NCBI GenBank assembly: GCA_009927255.1
Contig: RFNJ01000154.1
Location: forward strand, 1 to 10,264
Direction: 5' to 3'
From: Pseudomonadota bacterium
Lineage (GTDB): Bacteria; Pseudomonadota; Alphaproteobacteria; UBA2136; UBA6156
DNA length: 10,264 bases
Below the pieces are notes generated by a model. That model was not told the origin of the DNA. It saw nothing but the letters and a program-made list of their open reading frames with translations, and ran no database searches. Both the position numbers and the translations under genes were made by a program. Below, one piece after another: positions 1 through 6,489 of the stretch. The number at the start of each line of letters is the position of its first letter. Position 1 is the first letter of the stretch.

Positions 1-49
1 TTATAATTAACTGATAAATATATGATATTTAAAGTGATTCAAGACAAGA

Positions 50-104
50 TGGATCCCAGCCTTCGCTGGGATGACGGCCCCCCCTATAAGTTGGAGGGCC
101 GTCA
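50..104. repeat. Dispersed WIPAFAGMT-type palindrome with adjoining second hairpin
   Basis: Bases 53-60 and 65-72 form a perfect 8-bp stem around the loop CTTC. Read on the plus strand from base 50, the nine codons give WIPAFAGMT, the well-known translated shadow of a common dispersed bacterial palindrome. A second perfect 9-bp stem pairs 72-80 with 96-104 around a 15-base loop that begins with a C-run. The pair lies just past the stop of the minus-strand AsmA gene, so its transcript would run through both hairpins. No clear T-run follows either stem on the minus strand, so an intrinsic terminator is possible but not shown. A diverged relative lies at 5060-5085. Confidence 0.75.
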
Positions 105-115
105 CTTTGAATTAA

Positions 116-2950
116 TTAATTGTTAAGGATGCCTTTGAGGAGGTTGTTGAGGGGTTTTTCGAGGGGGTTGGGGGTGGTTTCGTTGGTTTGATTTGGGGTG
201 GAATTGGTATTTATTTGGGTATTGTTTGGGTTGGTTTGAGGGGTGGGTTCGGGGTTTGCTGTGGGTGAGTTTTGGGTGGGGTTGGTGGTGGTTTTGGGTT
301 GGGTGAAGGCGTTGAGGAGGTTGCCGACGCTTTCGCTGCTTATCCCCTGCCCGCTGATGACATCGCCGATGACGCCGCCGACGCCTTTGGCGGCGCCTTT
401 ATCTAATCCGAGTGCGCCTTTGATGCCTTCGGCGGCGAGGCGGCCTGTTAACTTTTGGATGAAGGCGGGGTCGGCGCCTATTGATGGTGCGCCGAGGCTG
501 CCTTTGACCAACAGGGGGATGGCGAGGTTGTTGGAATCTTGCAGCGTGGGGGTGAGGGTGTAGGCGATGGCCCAGTTGCCGATGTCGATGGTGCCTTCGC
601 CTTTGAGATTGAGGGCGCCGTTGCCGGTGGCTAAAGCAAACTCATCGGTGTAGGCCACACCTTGGCGGATGGTGTAGCGGGCGTTGAAGGCATCGACGTT
701 GCCGCTGCCGTTGCTGGGGAGGGCTTCGCCGCCGGACAACATTCTTTCAAGATTGACCACGTTGCCGAGCATGTCGGTGTAGGGCAGTTGGCCTTGGCTG
801 GCGTTGAGTGAGAGCGTGCCGCCAAGGTTTTGGGCGAGAGCTTGGGTGCTGCTGCCTGCGCTATCGAGTTTGGCGTTCAGGTTGAGCGGCAGGCGGATGT
901 TTTGTTGCTTGAGGCTGGGGGCGAGTTCTTCCACCGGGACGTTGGTGGTGGTGAGGGTGAGCATCAGCGACGGGGTGCCCGCGTGCTGCAGGGTGAGCGC
1001 GAGGTTGGCTTTGCTGTTTTGTGGGAGGGTGAAGGTGGCGTCTTTGACATCCAGCTGGCTGGGGGTGTTGACCACGTGGGCGATGAGTGCGCTGACGGGC
1101 AGGCTGGCGCAGGTGATGCCGGTGGCGTTAACGGTGACATCCAGCGCGAGGCCGCGCAGGGCGGTGAGGTTGAGCGGGGTGTCGCTCCATGGTGAGGCGG
1201 TGGTGGTGGCGGCTGGTGCACTGGCGATGGACGGTGCGGTGGTGGCGGGGGCGTTTTGGCAATAGCCGAGTGCGGTGGCGTTGAGCATATCCACCTTGAC
1301 CTGCCCCGTGATGTTGGCGGGGGTGGCGGGAGTGATTTCCAGATTAGCGGTGGCTTGCAGCAGGCCGGGGAGGTTGATGGTGAGGTTTTTGGCATTGAGT
1401 GTGCCCTGCCCGCTGAGTTGGCCGCCAGCGTTGAAGGGGTTGGCGGGGAGGCCAGCGGTGGCGATGCCGAAGGCGCGGGCGGTGGCCTGCATGTTGTTGC
1501 CCGACAGGTTGAGGGTGGCGTTGACCGTGGGTGGGGTGGTGGCTTGCATGGAGAGGTTGCCGGTGAGCGTGGCGAGATCGGCCAGCGTGGCATTCAGATT
1601 GGTGACATCGAGGTTGTTGCCGTTCATTTTGAGTTGCAGGCTGCTGGCGAGGGGTTGGCTGGGGAAATTGCCTGCGACACCAAAAGCGGCGGCGGCGTTT
1701 TGTGCATTGGGCACCGCGAGGTTGAGGGTGGCGGTGGCTTTGGCGGGGCTGCTGCCGAGTGTGCCGGTGGTGGGCGGGGTGATGTTGGCGTTGCCTTTGA
1801 GCGTGAGCAAATTGGTGCTGCCGTTGGTGAGGGTGAAGATGAGGTTGGAGAGTTCGATGACGTTACGGCCCGCGAGTTGGGTGCTGAGGGTGAAGCCTTG
1901 GGCGGGCACGGCGGGCTGGGGACTGGCGCTGGCGAGTTCGGCCAGTTGGCGCAGGTTGTTGCCTTGGACTTTGATTTCGCCATCGGCGGCGGGTTTGTTG
2001 CCCAAGGTCACATCCACATTGCCGCTGGCGCGAAGCAAATCGCCGAGCGAGGTGGTGAAATTGCGTAGCACGATGCGTTGGGCGGCGGCGGTGACATCAC
2101 CGGTGAGGCGGAAGGCATCGGCCGGGGCAGCGGCGGGGGCTTTGCCGAGCAGGGTGGCGAGTGTGGCTTGCAGGTTGGGGGTTTGCGCGGACATTTGGCC
2201 GGCGAATTCTTGCTGGTTGAGCACGCGGCCTTCGGCTGCTACGGCCAATCCTGCGCCGTTCAGCTGGAATGTGAGGGGGACTTTGGTGACGTCGGCGACA
2301 TCCACCCGCATGTTGCCGCTGAGTGCTTCGCCATTGACGGTGCCTTGCAGGCTGGTGACGGCGGCGGTGCCTTCGGTTTTGGCTTGCAGGTTGGTGTTGG
2401 CGATGACCACTTTTTGCTTGGCTTGGGCGTCATCGAACATGACATTCAGGTTTTGCACCGCCAGCTTGGTGGAGACGATGTAGGGCAGGGTGGTGGCGAG
2501 GTTGGCTTGGGTGGCTTCGGGTGTGGCGGCGGGGGATTCTTCCGCAGCAGGTTGCGTGCTGAGTGGCAGCCAGTTGGCTTGGCCTTGGGCGGTACGGGTG
2601 AGGGTGATGGTGGGGTTTTTGGCTTCGACATCCAGCAATTGCATGCCTTGCCATGGCAGCAGGCCCGTGCCCCAGGCGAGCTTGGCGGCGGCGGCATCCA
2701 CGGTGAAGATGTTGCCGTTGCCTTGGAGGGCGGGGATGGTGAGTTTTTCGAGCTTAACGACAATATGCGGGAACAGTTGCACGGTGAGCGGGCCGCTGAA
2801 CTGGAGGGTTTGGCCGCTGCGGGCGGCGGCCCAAGTGGCCAATGGTGCCAGGTTGTTGTTTTGCACGTAATACACCGCGCCGAATACGGCGGCGCCTGCA
2901 AGCACTGCGACCACCACCAAGGCACCGAACATCCACTTGAGCAGACCCAT
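116..2950 (-). CDS. AsmA family protein
   Basis: Large AsmA-family protein (944 aa), anchored in the inner membrane with a long periplasmic part; the family is linked to outer-membrane biogenesis and inter-membrane lipid transport. One N-terminal membrane segment (about residues 7-28) is followed by the usual AsmA start: FSGPLTVQLFP near 51-61 and AQGQANWLPL near 121-130. The conserved C-terminal core, NVDAFNARYTIRQGV through KGEGTIDIGNWAI, lies at about 750-817. A roughly 45-residue Asn/Thr/Pro linker (about 886-930) then leads to a short amphipathic end, PLNNLLKGILNN. I chose ATG at 2950; the frame stays open to a TTG at 2974, which overlaps the upstream gene and has no ribosome site. Last gene of a three-gene operon, 13 bases after the pseudouridine synthase. 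The exact substrate or partner cannot be told from sequence. Confidence 0.86.
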   Translation of the reverse strand: MGLLKWMFGALVVVAVLAGAAVFGAVYYVQNNNLAPLATWAAARSGQTLQFSGPLTVQLFPHIVVKLEKLTIPALQGNGNIFTVDAAAAKLAWGTGLLPWQGMQLLDVEAKNPTITLTRTAQGQANWLPLSTQPAAEESPAATPEATQANLATTLPYIVSTKLAVQNLNVMFDDAQAKQKVVIANTNLQAKTEGTAAVTSLQGTVNGEALSGNMRVDVADVTKVPLTFQLNGAGLAVAAEGRVLNQQEFAGQMSAQTPNLQATLATLLGKAPAAAPADAFRLTGDVTAAAQRIVLRNFTTSLGDLLRASGNVDVTLGNKPAADGEIKVQGNNLRQLAELASASPQPAVPAQGFTLSTQLAGRNVIELSNLIFTLTNGSTNLLTLKGNANITPPTTGTLGSSPAKATATLNLAVPNAQNAAAAFGVAGNFPSQPLASSLQLKMNGNNLDVTNLNATLADLATLTGNLSMQATTPPTVNATLNLSGNNMQATARAFGIATAGLPANPFNAGGQLSGQGTLNAKNLTINLPGLLQATANLEITPATPANITGQVKVDMLNATALGYCQNAPATTAPSIASAPAATTTASPWSDTPLNLTALRGLALDVTVNATGITCASLPVSALIAHVVNTPSQLDVKDATFTLPQNSKANLALTLQHAGTPSLMLTLTTTNVPVEELAPSLKQQNIRLPLNLNAKLDSAGSSTQALAQNLGGTLSLNASQGQLPYTDMLGNVVNLERMLSGGEALPSNGSGNVDAFNARYTIRQGVAYTDEFALATGNGALNLKGEGTIDIGNWAIAYTLTPTLQDSNNLAIPLLVKGSLGAPSIGADPAFIQKLTGRLAAEGIKGALGLDKGAAKGVGGVIGDVISGQGISSESVGNLLNAFTQPKTTTNPTQNSPTANPEPTPQTNPNNTQINTNSTPNQTNETTPNPLEKPLNNLLKGILNN

Positions 2951-2963
2951 GTATTTTAGCTTT

Positions 2964-3956
2964 CTACTTGGCAATTATTTTGGCGATGCTGGCATGGTGC
3001 GGCGGGGGAGTCAAGCCAGCGAAATGGGCGGGAAGTGGCGCGATGAAGCTGAGGATTTGGCCCGTTTTGGGGTGCGTGAGGGTGAGGGTGTGGGCGTGCA
3101 AAAAAAGTGGTTTTTTGCTGCTGCTTTGGGTGGCGTATTTGTCGTCTCCCACGATGGGGGTGCCTTGGTGGGCGAAGTGGACGCGGAGTTGGTTCATGCG
3201 GCCTGTGTGTGGGGTGCATTGGACGAGGTGGGTGTTGGCTTCTTGGTGGCTGAGGAGTTGCCAGGTGGTGTGGGCGCTGTCTCCTTGCGGGCTGACTTTG
3301 GCGAGGGCGCCGACTTTGAGAATGGGGTGGCAGATTTCGCCGCTGCTACCTTTGAGATTGCCTTGTAACAGCGCGAGGTAGGACTTTTGCACTTGGCGGG
3401 CGGCGAATTGGGCGGTGACGTGGGCGGCGGCGGTGCGGGTTTTGGCGCAGACGATGAGGCCGGTGGTTTCTCTATCGAGACGGTGGGTGAGCTTGGGGGC
3501 TTTTTGTTCGCCGTAGGCGGCGGCGAGGATTCTATCGAGACTGCGGGTTTGGCTGCCGCCGGCTTGGGCGGGGAGGCCAGCGGGTTTGTTGAGCACCAAG
3601 AGGCTGTCGTCTTCATAGATGGTGGCTTGTTCGAGCCATTGGAGATCGGCTTTGGTGAGTTGGTAGGGGTTGGTGGTTTTGCTGGTACCGCTGGGGTTGA
3701 GGCGTTCGGCGGGGCTTTTGAGGTTGGGGGGGAAGGTGATGATGTCGGCTTCTTGGAGACGGGCATCGGCTTTGGCTTTGGTGCCGTTGATGCGGACTTT
3801 TCCCGTGCGGATGAGTTTTTGCACGGCGATGTAGGGGACAGTTGGGAAGCTGGACTTGAGGAGCCTATCGAGGCGTTGGCCAGCGTTGGTGGCGGTGACT
3901 TTGAGTTCGCCCAAGGGAGCAATTTGGGGAGCGGTTTTTGGTTTGTGGTTAGACAT
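2964..3956 (-). CDS. RluA-family 23S rRNA pseudouridine synthase, RluC-like
   Basis: A 330-aa RluA-family enzyme that isomerises uridine to pseudouridine in 23S rRNA in the cytoplasm. An S4 RNA-binding domain (about residues 27-73, QRLDRLL to LQEADII) precedes the catalytic domain. The latter has IYEDDSLLVLNKPAGLPAQ near 113-131 and HRLDRETTGL at 158-167, where D161 is the catalytic aspartate. The GGS after the KPAG motif (133-135) favours RluC over RluD, whose usual motif is HPG; I would not call the exact target uridines. The third motif reads TGRMNQLRVH instead of the common TGRTHQ or TGRKHQ form. ATG at 3956 overlaps the end of the hydrolase gene by 8 bases (ATGTCTAA), which suggests coupled translation. 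The frame stays open to 4568, but that stretch only reads the hydrolase gene out of frame. Length is normal for the family. Confidence 0.9.
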   Translation of the reverse strand: MSNHKPKTAPQIAPLGELKVTATNAGQRLDRLLKSSFPTVPYIAVQKLIRTGKVRINGTKAKADARLQEADIITFPPNLKSPAERLNPSGTSKTTNPYQLTKADLQWLEQATIYEDDSLLVLNKPAGLPAQAGGSQTRSLDRILAAAYGEQKAPKLTHRLDRETTGLIVCAKTRTAAAHVTAQFAARQVQKSYLALLQGNLKGSSGEICHPILKVGALAKVSPQGDSAHTTWQLLSHQEANTHLVQCTPHTGRMNQLRVHFAHQGTPIVGDDKYATQSSSKKPLFLHAHTLTLTHPKTGQILSFIAPLPAHFAGLTPPPHHASIAKIIAK

Positions 3957-4830
3957 GGGGATGGAACAGTGATTTGGCTTTTTGCCAGAGTTTTTGCATG
4001 AGATGTGGGGGTTGGCTGGCGGGCATCCCCACCGCTTGGCCGTGGGCGAATTGGCTGACGAATTGCCAGAAATGTTCGTGCTCGAGCATCGGGAAGTGGC
4101 CGACGTCGTAGAGTTCCAGCAAGTGGGCGTGGGGCAGCGTTTGGGCGAGTTTGCGGCCGCTTTGGATGGTGACGAGGACATCCGCCGTGCCGTGGATGAC
4201 CAGCGTGGGGGCGGTGATGCGGTGTGCCCACGTATAGCTACTAAAGGCGCCGCCGGCGGTGAAGTGCGCCAGCGACACGCTGGTGGGTGGCAGGTGGGCT
4301 TGGCGGGCGGCGAGGAAGGTTTGGTAGGCTTCGGGCTGCGTGTGCAAAAAGCGATTGCCGAAGAGGTGCTTGATGGTGGCCTCGGGCGTGCGGTTGGTTT
4401 GTTGGGCGAATTGCCAGAGGGTTTGGCCGGTGCTGGCTTGCATGGCGGCGACGTCGGCGGTGGTATCGGGTTGGCCGCGGCTGGTGCTGACCAAAATGAG
4501 GCGTTGGACGCGCGTGGGATTTTGGCGGGTGAATTCTTGTGCCGCATAGCCGCCCATGCTGTGGCCAAGCAGGATGATGGGGCCGCCGATGTTGAGGTGT
4601 TTCAGCAAATTGGCCGCGTGGCGGGCGTAGGCGGTGACGCTGAAGGGCATGGGTAACGGCACGCCTGCGGTGCCGGGGGGATTTAGGGTGATAATCCGCC
4701 AATTGGGGAGACTTTGGGTAGCTTGGGCAAACAAATAGGCGCCAGAATTGACGCCCGGCAGGCAAACCAGTGTGCCCTGTGGGTTGGGGGGCGTGTGGGC
4801 GGTGTGGGTGGTGCCTTTGGTGTGGGGCAT
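3949..4830 (-). CDS. Alpha/beta hydrolase fold protein
   Basis: A 293-aa cytoplasmic alpha/beta hydrolase; no signal peptide is seen. The nucleophile elbow GHSMGG puts the catalytic serine at S91. The acid is probably D217 in HGTADVLV and the histidine H245 in DVGHFPMLEH, so the triad is complete and in the expected order and spacing. LPGVNSGAYLF near 24-34 takes the oxyanion-hole position, in place of the common HG motif. Substrate is unknown: the fold covers esterases, C-C hydrolases and haloperoxidase-like enzymes. First gene of the minus-strand operon with the pseudouridine synthase and AsmA protein. ATG at 4830 is the only sensible start near the first conserved block. It follows a run of seven C residues (coding strand) with no Shine-Dalgarno match. 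TATGCT/TATAAC-like bases sit just beyond, so the message may have a very short leader. Confidence 0.88.
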   Translation of the reverse strand: MPHTKGTTHTAHTPPNPQGTLVCLPGVNSGAYLFAQATQSLPNWRIITLNPPGTAGVPLPMPFSVTAYARHAANLLKHLNIGGPIILLGHSMGGYAAQEFTRQNPTRVQRLILVSTSRGQPDTTADVAAMQASTGQTLWQFAQQTNRTPEATIKHLFGNRFLHTQPEAYQTFLAARQAHLPPTSVSLAHFTAGGAFSSYTWAHRITAPTLVIHGTADVLVTIQSGRKLAQTLPHAHLLELYDVGHFPMLEHEHFWQFVSQFAHGQAVGMPASQPPHLMQKLWQKAKSLFHPHV

Positions 4831-4867
4831 GGGGGGGTTATAGCATAGGTTGGGGTTGGGGAGTAGT

Positions 4868-4931
4868 CGGATACACGGATGAAGGGATGCACGGATTAAC
4901 GGATGACCGGGTTACCGGATGACAGGATAGT
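4868..4931. repeat. Degenerate tandem repeat with 8-base period
   Basis: Eight consecutive 8-base units begin at 4868, 4876, 4884, 4892, 4900, 4908, 4916 and 4924, with plus-strand consensus CGGATGAC. Units at 4900 and 4916 match the consensus exactly; all others keep at least GGAT or GGGT in phase. Weaker in-phase units (AGGGTTAG and GGTTGGGT) may carry it to about 4947. There is no spacer sequence, so it is not CRISPR-like. It lies 37 bases upstream of the hydrolase start, in the path of that operon's likely promoter. The minus-strand unit, GTCATCCG, resembles the GTCATCCC found in the palindrome at 50-76. Confidence 0.75.
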
Positions 4932-4994
4932 AGGGTTAGGGTTGGGTGCTTCGTGGAGCGTGGGCGATACGGGTGGTGTCCATGGCAAACGCAT

Positions 4995-5023
4995 TTATGA
5001 TTTTTTTATTTCAAAAACATAAT
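4995..5023 (+). promoter_or_regulatory. Possible sigma70-type promoter before the hairpin array
   Basis: CATAAT at 5018-5023 matches the -10 consensus at five of six positions. TTATGA at 4995-5000, 17 bases upstream, matches TTGACA at only three of six. It sits in the only strongly AT-rich part of this intergenic region and points toward the HTH-methyltransferase gene. If used, the leader would be about 180 bases and would carry all four hairpins. Weak evidence. Confidence 0.28.
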
Positions 5024-5029
5024 GATATC

Positions 5030-5124
5030 TCCTGTGCCTGCGGCACAGGAACTTTTCGTGGATACCGGCCTTCGTCGGCATGACCGCTACGCGGTCGCAG
5101 GGGGCTTCGCCCCCTGCCCCCCCC
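5030..5124. repeat. Array of four consecutive short-loop hairpins
   Basis: Four stems follow each other nearly without gaps. First, 5030-5038 pairs perfectly with 5042-5050 (9 bp, loop TGC). Second, 5062-5069 pairs with 5074-5081 with one mismatch and one G-T pair (loop CTTC); this is a diverged relative of the palindrome at 53-72. Third, 5082-5087 pairs with 5091-5096 perfectly (6 bp, loop TAC). Fourth, 5097-5105 pairs with 5109-5117 perfectly (9 bp, loop TTC). A C8 run follows. It resembles compound dispersed palindromic (REP/MITE-like) elements; no T-run makes any stem a clear terminator. Confidence 0.75.
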
Positions 5125-5211
5125 ACCTAAGTATCAGAGGGTTCTGGGTTGGAATAGGGGGAGTTAAGCCATGTCAGGAACAGCTTTGCCCCCGCCTACA
5201 TAAAGACCCGC

Positions 5212-6459
5212 ATGAATAACATAACAACCCTGCCCGAGCGCCTTGAGATGTGCGCCACCCGCGCCGGCGGTAAGCGGGCTTTGGCGACTTTGAGCGGGAT
5301 TAGTGAATCGCAGTTTTATCGGTATTTGGGGGATGCTTCGGGGATTCCGGCAGATAGCCTCACTGCCATTGCCAACGCCACACAAGTCGATTTAGGCTGG
5401 CTGGTCAGCGGCCAAGGCACCCCCGAAGGCCCCCTACCCCGCGACCCGCGCCCGCCTTTTCGCCCGCAGCTGCTGGCTGAAATTTCGCAGAAACTGGAAA
5501 TTGCGGTGCTGGAGTATGAGCAGCGGATTACGCCGCTGCAACGTGGGCATATTTTGACGTTTATTTATGAGGCTTTGCGGCATGAGGAATTCAAACACAA
5601 CCACATTACCGATATAAACAAAATAAACTTCAATGCGTTACTTGATTACCTAAGTGTTGCCCCCACCGAAGACACCATCCGCATTCACCAGCAAGCGATG
5701 CAAGTTTTGGAATATGGCCAGCCATTGGTGACCAGCCAGCACCCTAAGGCGTTTTGGCAACAATGGGTGAACGCGATAACGGCTGGTTATCAGCAATATT
5801 ATAGCGGGGTGACGGGGCAGACGTACTACCAAAACCTTGGCTTGACGCTAAACCAACCACGTAAGGACAGGCTTAACGCGTTGGCGCAGCGTTGGTATGC
5901 CTATAAAGATCAACACCAAGGGCAAATTCAGGTTCTTGACCTTGGCTGCGGGCATGGTGGGGAGTTGGCTTATTTAGTGAAGCATTTTCCGTGGCTAAGT
6001 GTGAAGGGGATTGAAAACAGTCGCAGTGCATTGAATTTAATTAAGACGTATGAAAAAGCAGAGAAAATACCAGCTGGATTGGTTTCGCAGGGCACGTTAA
6101 CCTTGCTGCCCTACCCAAATGCCAGTTTTGATTTTGCTTATTGCCATTTTACGATGCACCAACTGCCTTATATTCCTGAACAGGATGTGGGGATTGTAGA
6201 ATCGTTTGGGGAAATTGCCCGTGTTTTGAAGCTTGGTGGTGAAGTAAGCGTTACGTCGCCGCTTTTTACGCACACGCGTTATTGCATGTATAACAACAAT
6301 ATAACGAAAGAAAAACTACAGGAAGCAATTAAGCAAGTCACCAATTTAGAAATGATTAGTTGGCAAGAGACTAGTGGAGGGCGAGCCAACCTTGAATTTG
6401 ATACAATTCCACAAAATAATTTCTCGGCTGTTTTACGAAAAACAAAAAGCGCTGGTTAA
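5212..6459 (+). CDS. HTH (phage CI/XRE-type) and class I SAM-dependent methyltransferase fusion
   Basis: A 415-aa two-domain protein. Residues about 6-75 resemble phage-CI-type regulators: GGKRALATLSGISESQFYRY forms the helix-turn-helix and VDLGWLVSGQG is a typical closing motif. Residues about 85-125 (ending FIYEALRHEE) look like the short helical tail of stand-alone regulators of this type. Residues 126-235 are unassigned. From about 236 there is a Rossmann methyltransferase: motif I VLDLGCGHGG (241-250), the acidic SAM-ribose position E268 in GIENS, FDFAYCHFTMHQLP (306-319), and VLKLGGEVSVTSP (338-350). It looks like a Methyltransf_11/25 small-molecule type rather than a DNA methylase; no NPPY-type motif is seen. 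GC falls from 45/60 at 5401-5460 to 19/60 at 5581-5640, 22/60 at 6001-6060 and 18/60 at 6301-6360. ATG at 5212 has only a weak ribosome site. The substrate is unknown. Confidence 0.88.
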   Translation: MNNITTLPERLEMCATRAGGKRALATLSGISESQFYRYLGDASGIPADSLTAIANATQVDLGWLVSGQGTPEGPLPRDPRPPFRPQLLAEISQKLEIAVLEYEQRITPLQRGHILTFIYEALRHEEFKHNHITDINKINFNALLDYLSVAPTEDTIRIHQQAMQVLEYGQPLVTSQHPKAFWQQWVNAITAGYQQYYSGVTGQTYYQNLGLTLNQPRKDRLNALAQRWYAYKDQHQGQIQVLDLGCGHGGELAYLVKHFPWLSVKGIENSRSALNLIKTYEKAEKIPAGLVSQGTLTLLPYPNASFDFAYCHFTMHQLPYIPEQDVGIVESFGEIARVLKLGGEVSVTSPLFTHTRYCMYNNNITKEKLQEAIKQVTNLEMISWQETSGGRANLEFDTIPQNNFSAVLRKTKSAG

Positions 6460-6471
6460 CCAGCGCTTTTT
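6444..6471. terminator. Bidirectional intrinsic terminator, perfect 28-base palindrome
   Basis: The arm at 6444-6457 is the exact reverse complement of 6458-6471: a GC-rich core AGCGCTGG flanked by A5 and T5. Transcripts from either side end in a U-run; on the minus strand the tract is longer (TTTTTGTTTTT). It lies between convergent genes and contains the stop codon (6457-6459) and last four codons of the methyltransferase fusion. The minus-strand gene stops at 6490, 18 bases before it. Confidence 0.9.
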
Positions 6472-6489
6472 ATGAAGCTATAGATAGCC

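Larger units (their letters stand above)
4831..5211. other. Intergenic region between divergent hydrolase operon and HTH-methyltransferase gene
   Basis: This 381-base gap holds a G7 run touching the hydrolase start, the 8-base-period repeat (4868-4931), an AT-rich stretch with a T7 run (about 4990-5028), the four-hairpin array (5030-5117) and a C8 run (5117-5124). Bases 5125-5211 show no strong structure; the only small frame there (ATG 5171 to TAA 5203, ten codons) has no convincing ribosome site. No RNA gene was recognised. Confidence 0.7.

Noticed and set aside
53..104. Definite intrinsic terminator for the minus-strand operon
   Set aside because: The stems are good, but no T-run follows on the minus strand; kept as a repeat element only.
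1256..2959. Long plus-strand open frames (1256-2068, 1275-2483, 2078-2959)
   Set aside because: They lie opposite the clear AsmA gene and translate to low-complexity Gly/Val/Ala-rich sequence with no domain.
3957..4568. N-terminal extension of the pseudouridine synthase frame (open to 4568)
   Set aside because: It reads the hydrolase gene out of frame, is rich in Pro, Ser and Ala as such shadows are here, and the conserved S4 domain begins just after ATG 3956.
3387..4656. Plus-strand open frames opposite the synthase and hydrolase
   Set aside because: Antisense shadows of genes with intact catalytic motifs; Gly- and Val-rich translation only.
4868..4931. CRISPR array
   Set aside because: Units are only 8 bases with no spacers, and there are no cas genes in the window.
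4931..4946. Telomere-like TTAGGG repeats
   Set aside because: Only about two copies, and they fall at the degenerate edge of the 8-base-period repeat.
5022..5219. 65-codon plus-strand frame over the hairpin array
   Set aside because: Its sequence (TGLRRHD and so on) is the translated shadow of the palindromic repeat, and it has no ribosome site.
5212..6459. Restriction-modification DNA methyltransferase or phage anti-restriction gene
   Set aside because: No NPPY or PCQ-type catalytic motif and no partner nuclease nearby; the fold looks like a small-molecule methyltransferase.
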